From an uncultured Carboxylicivirga sp. (GTDB lineage: Bacteria > Bacteroidota > Bacteroidia > Bacteroidales > Marinilabiliaceae): 64,000 nucleotides of DNA. Shown here one piece after another: positions 63,381 through 64,000 of this stretch (positions are counted from its first letter, which is position 1; every line of letters starts with the position of its first letter). The notes beneath the pieces are model-generated. The model did no database searches, was not told the origin of the DNA, and was given only the letters and a program-made list of their open reading frames with translations. The stretch is from assembly GCF_963668385.1 (NCBI RefSeq), contig NZ_OY764327.1, positions 2,976,001 through 3,040,000 on the forward strand, written 5' to 3'. Both the position numbers and the translations under genes were made by a program.

Positions 63381-64000
63381 CTAACTATTAGCTTTAGTGG
63401 AATCCTGAGGAGCAACTTTTTTTTCAGAGGTTGCGGTAATAGGTACTTTTATTAAATACGTTTTTTTAGAAGGATTGTTTAAATAGGTATCCCTCAGCCA
63501 AGGGTTCAGATCTTTTAATTCCTTATATGTGATATTGTGCTCAATGGCAAAATCAGGGAAACTTGATATTTTATTCTTTATTTCAATGTTTTTTGTATTC
63601 AAAGGTTGATAAAGGTCTTCTTTCTTAACATGGAAGCCATATGCATCTGGTTTAGAAAGAATTTCTTTAATTGCTAAAATTCGATATACATATCTTCCTG
63701 TTTCTTCGTTCAGTAATAAATCGAAGTAACTATCAACCTTTTGGCGTGATAACTGACGATTAATTCCAGTACGTCCTGCATTATAGGCGGCTGCAGCTAA
63801 AGTCCAGCTTCCGTAATGATCATGCATCTTTTTAAGGTATTTACACGCAGCTTCTGTTGCCTTTTCAATGTGATAGCGCTCATCAACTTCGTTGGAAATC
63901 TCCAAACCATACTCTTTTCCTGTGGCTGTTAAAAATTGCCAGAAACCTACTGCACCAGCTGGCGACTGAGCTCGTTGCATTAATCCACTTTCAATAAGTG
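63381..64000 (-). CDS. Membrane-bound lytic murein transglycosylase, MltD/Slt-like (partial, N-terminus off window)
   Basis: The minus frame is open to the window edge. The visible C-terminal ~206 residues begin LIESGLMQRAQSPAGAVGFW, where the Glu of ESG (codon 63990-63992) is the catalytic acid of the GH23 SLT fold. QFLTATGKEYGL, AAAAYNAGRTGI and YVYRILAIKEI follow in the family order. The last ~75 residues (PDFAIEHNITYKELKDLN, YLIKVPI) look like a LysM-type unit. The enzyme cuts glycan strands of peptidoglycan to anhydro-muropeptides. Its closeness to the BlaI/M56-M23 pair suggests shared cell-wall context. The start is outside the window. Confidence 0.92.
   Translation of the reverse strand, partial: LIESGLMQRAQSPAGAVGFWQFLTATGKEYGLEISNEVDERYHIEKATEAACKYLKKMHDHYGSWTLAAAAYNAGRTGINRQLSRQKVDSYFDLLLNEETGRYVYRILAIKEILSKPDAYGFHVKKEDLYQPLNTKNIEIKNKISSFPDFAIEHNITYKELKDLNPWLRDTYLNNPSKKTYLIKVPITATSEKKVAPQDSTKANS

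Overview
The window is AT-rich chromosomal DNA of a Bacteroidota bacterium, most likely from the Bacteroidales/Marinilabiliales side. The evidence is a Bacteroidota-type division and cell-wall (dcw) cluster without ddl, an FtsZ tail ending NPYLHDNVD, TAnnTTTG-type -7 promoter motifs, a CarboxypepD_reg-type TonB receptor, a MurE with the DNPR (meso-diaminopimelate) signature, and several lineage-typical outer-membrane proteins.

Region 1 (1-10.8 kb) is the unusual part. It is an integron-like array of at least 14 gene cassettes, all oriented on the minus strand and separated by 13 attC-like sites (nine from one ~131 bp family, four others). Every boundary obeys integron logic. Each cassette starts with a variable GTTRRRY-type box, and its far end carries the exact complement (7-10 bp or more) just before the next palindromic site. 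A tyrosine recombinase gene (8831-10303) lies codirectionally at the head of the array, and the first cassette junction is only 43 bp past its stop codon. This recombinase is not a normal IntI. It has a ~200-residue N-terminal extension with a degenerate internal duplication, and its Lys-to-His spacing is Xer-like, leaving no room for the extra IntI segment. Cassettes carry small membrane proteins, unknown soluble proteins, one exactly duplicated cassette, two cassettes with 21-22 bp tandem repeats, one empty-looking cassette, and one ORF-less cassette that folds into an elaborate multibranched structure (4480-4758). A divergent zinc-ribbon gene sits behind the recombinase.

Region 2 (11-29 kb) starts with an HU gene and a long non-coding gap holding an inverted-repeat element. 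The dcw operon follows: mraZ-rsmH-ftsL-ftsI-murE-mraY-murD-ftsW-murG-murC-ftsQ-ftsA-ftsZ-yqeY. It is preceded by four AAGTGG boxes at exact 10 bp spacing, the probable MraZ operator.

Region 3 (29-64 kb) is mostly core genome. A leftward group holds a SurA/PpiD-like foldase, a CNNM/CorC protein, LptC, a TPR protein, an outer-membrane protein and coaX. After it come an orphan REC-PAS-like regulator, mfd and aspartate kinase. A HupE/DUF6702 pair and an FGE-like protein precede an iron/siderophore operon (TonB receptor, esterase, PepSY protein). Then come dihydroorotase, a dolichol-phosphate-mannose-synthase-like enzyme, a TGS/uridine-kinase-like protein, an acyltransferase plus phosphoethanolamine-transferase-like pair, uvrA, a BlaI/M56-M23 sensor-protease pair with a clear palindromic operator, and a partial lytic transglycosylase at the right edge.
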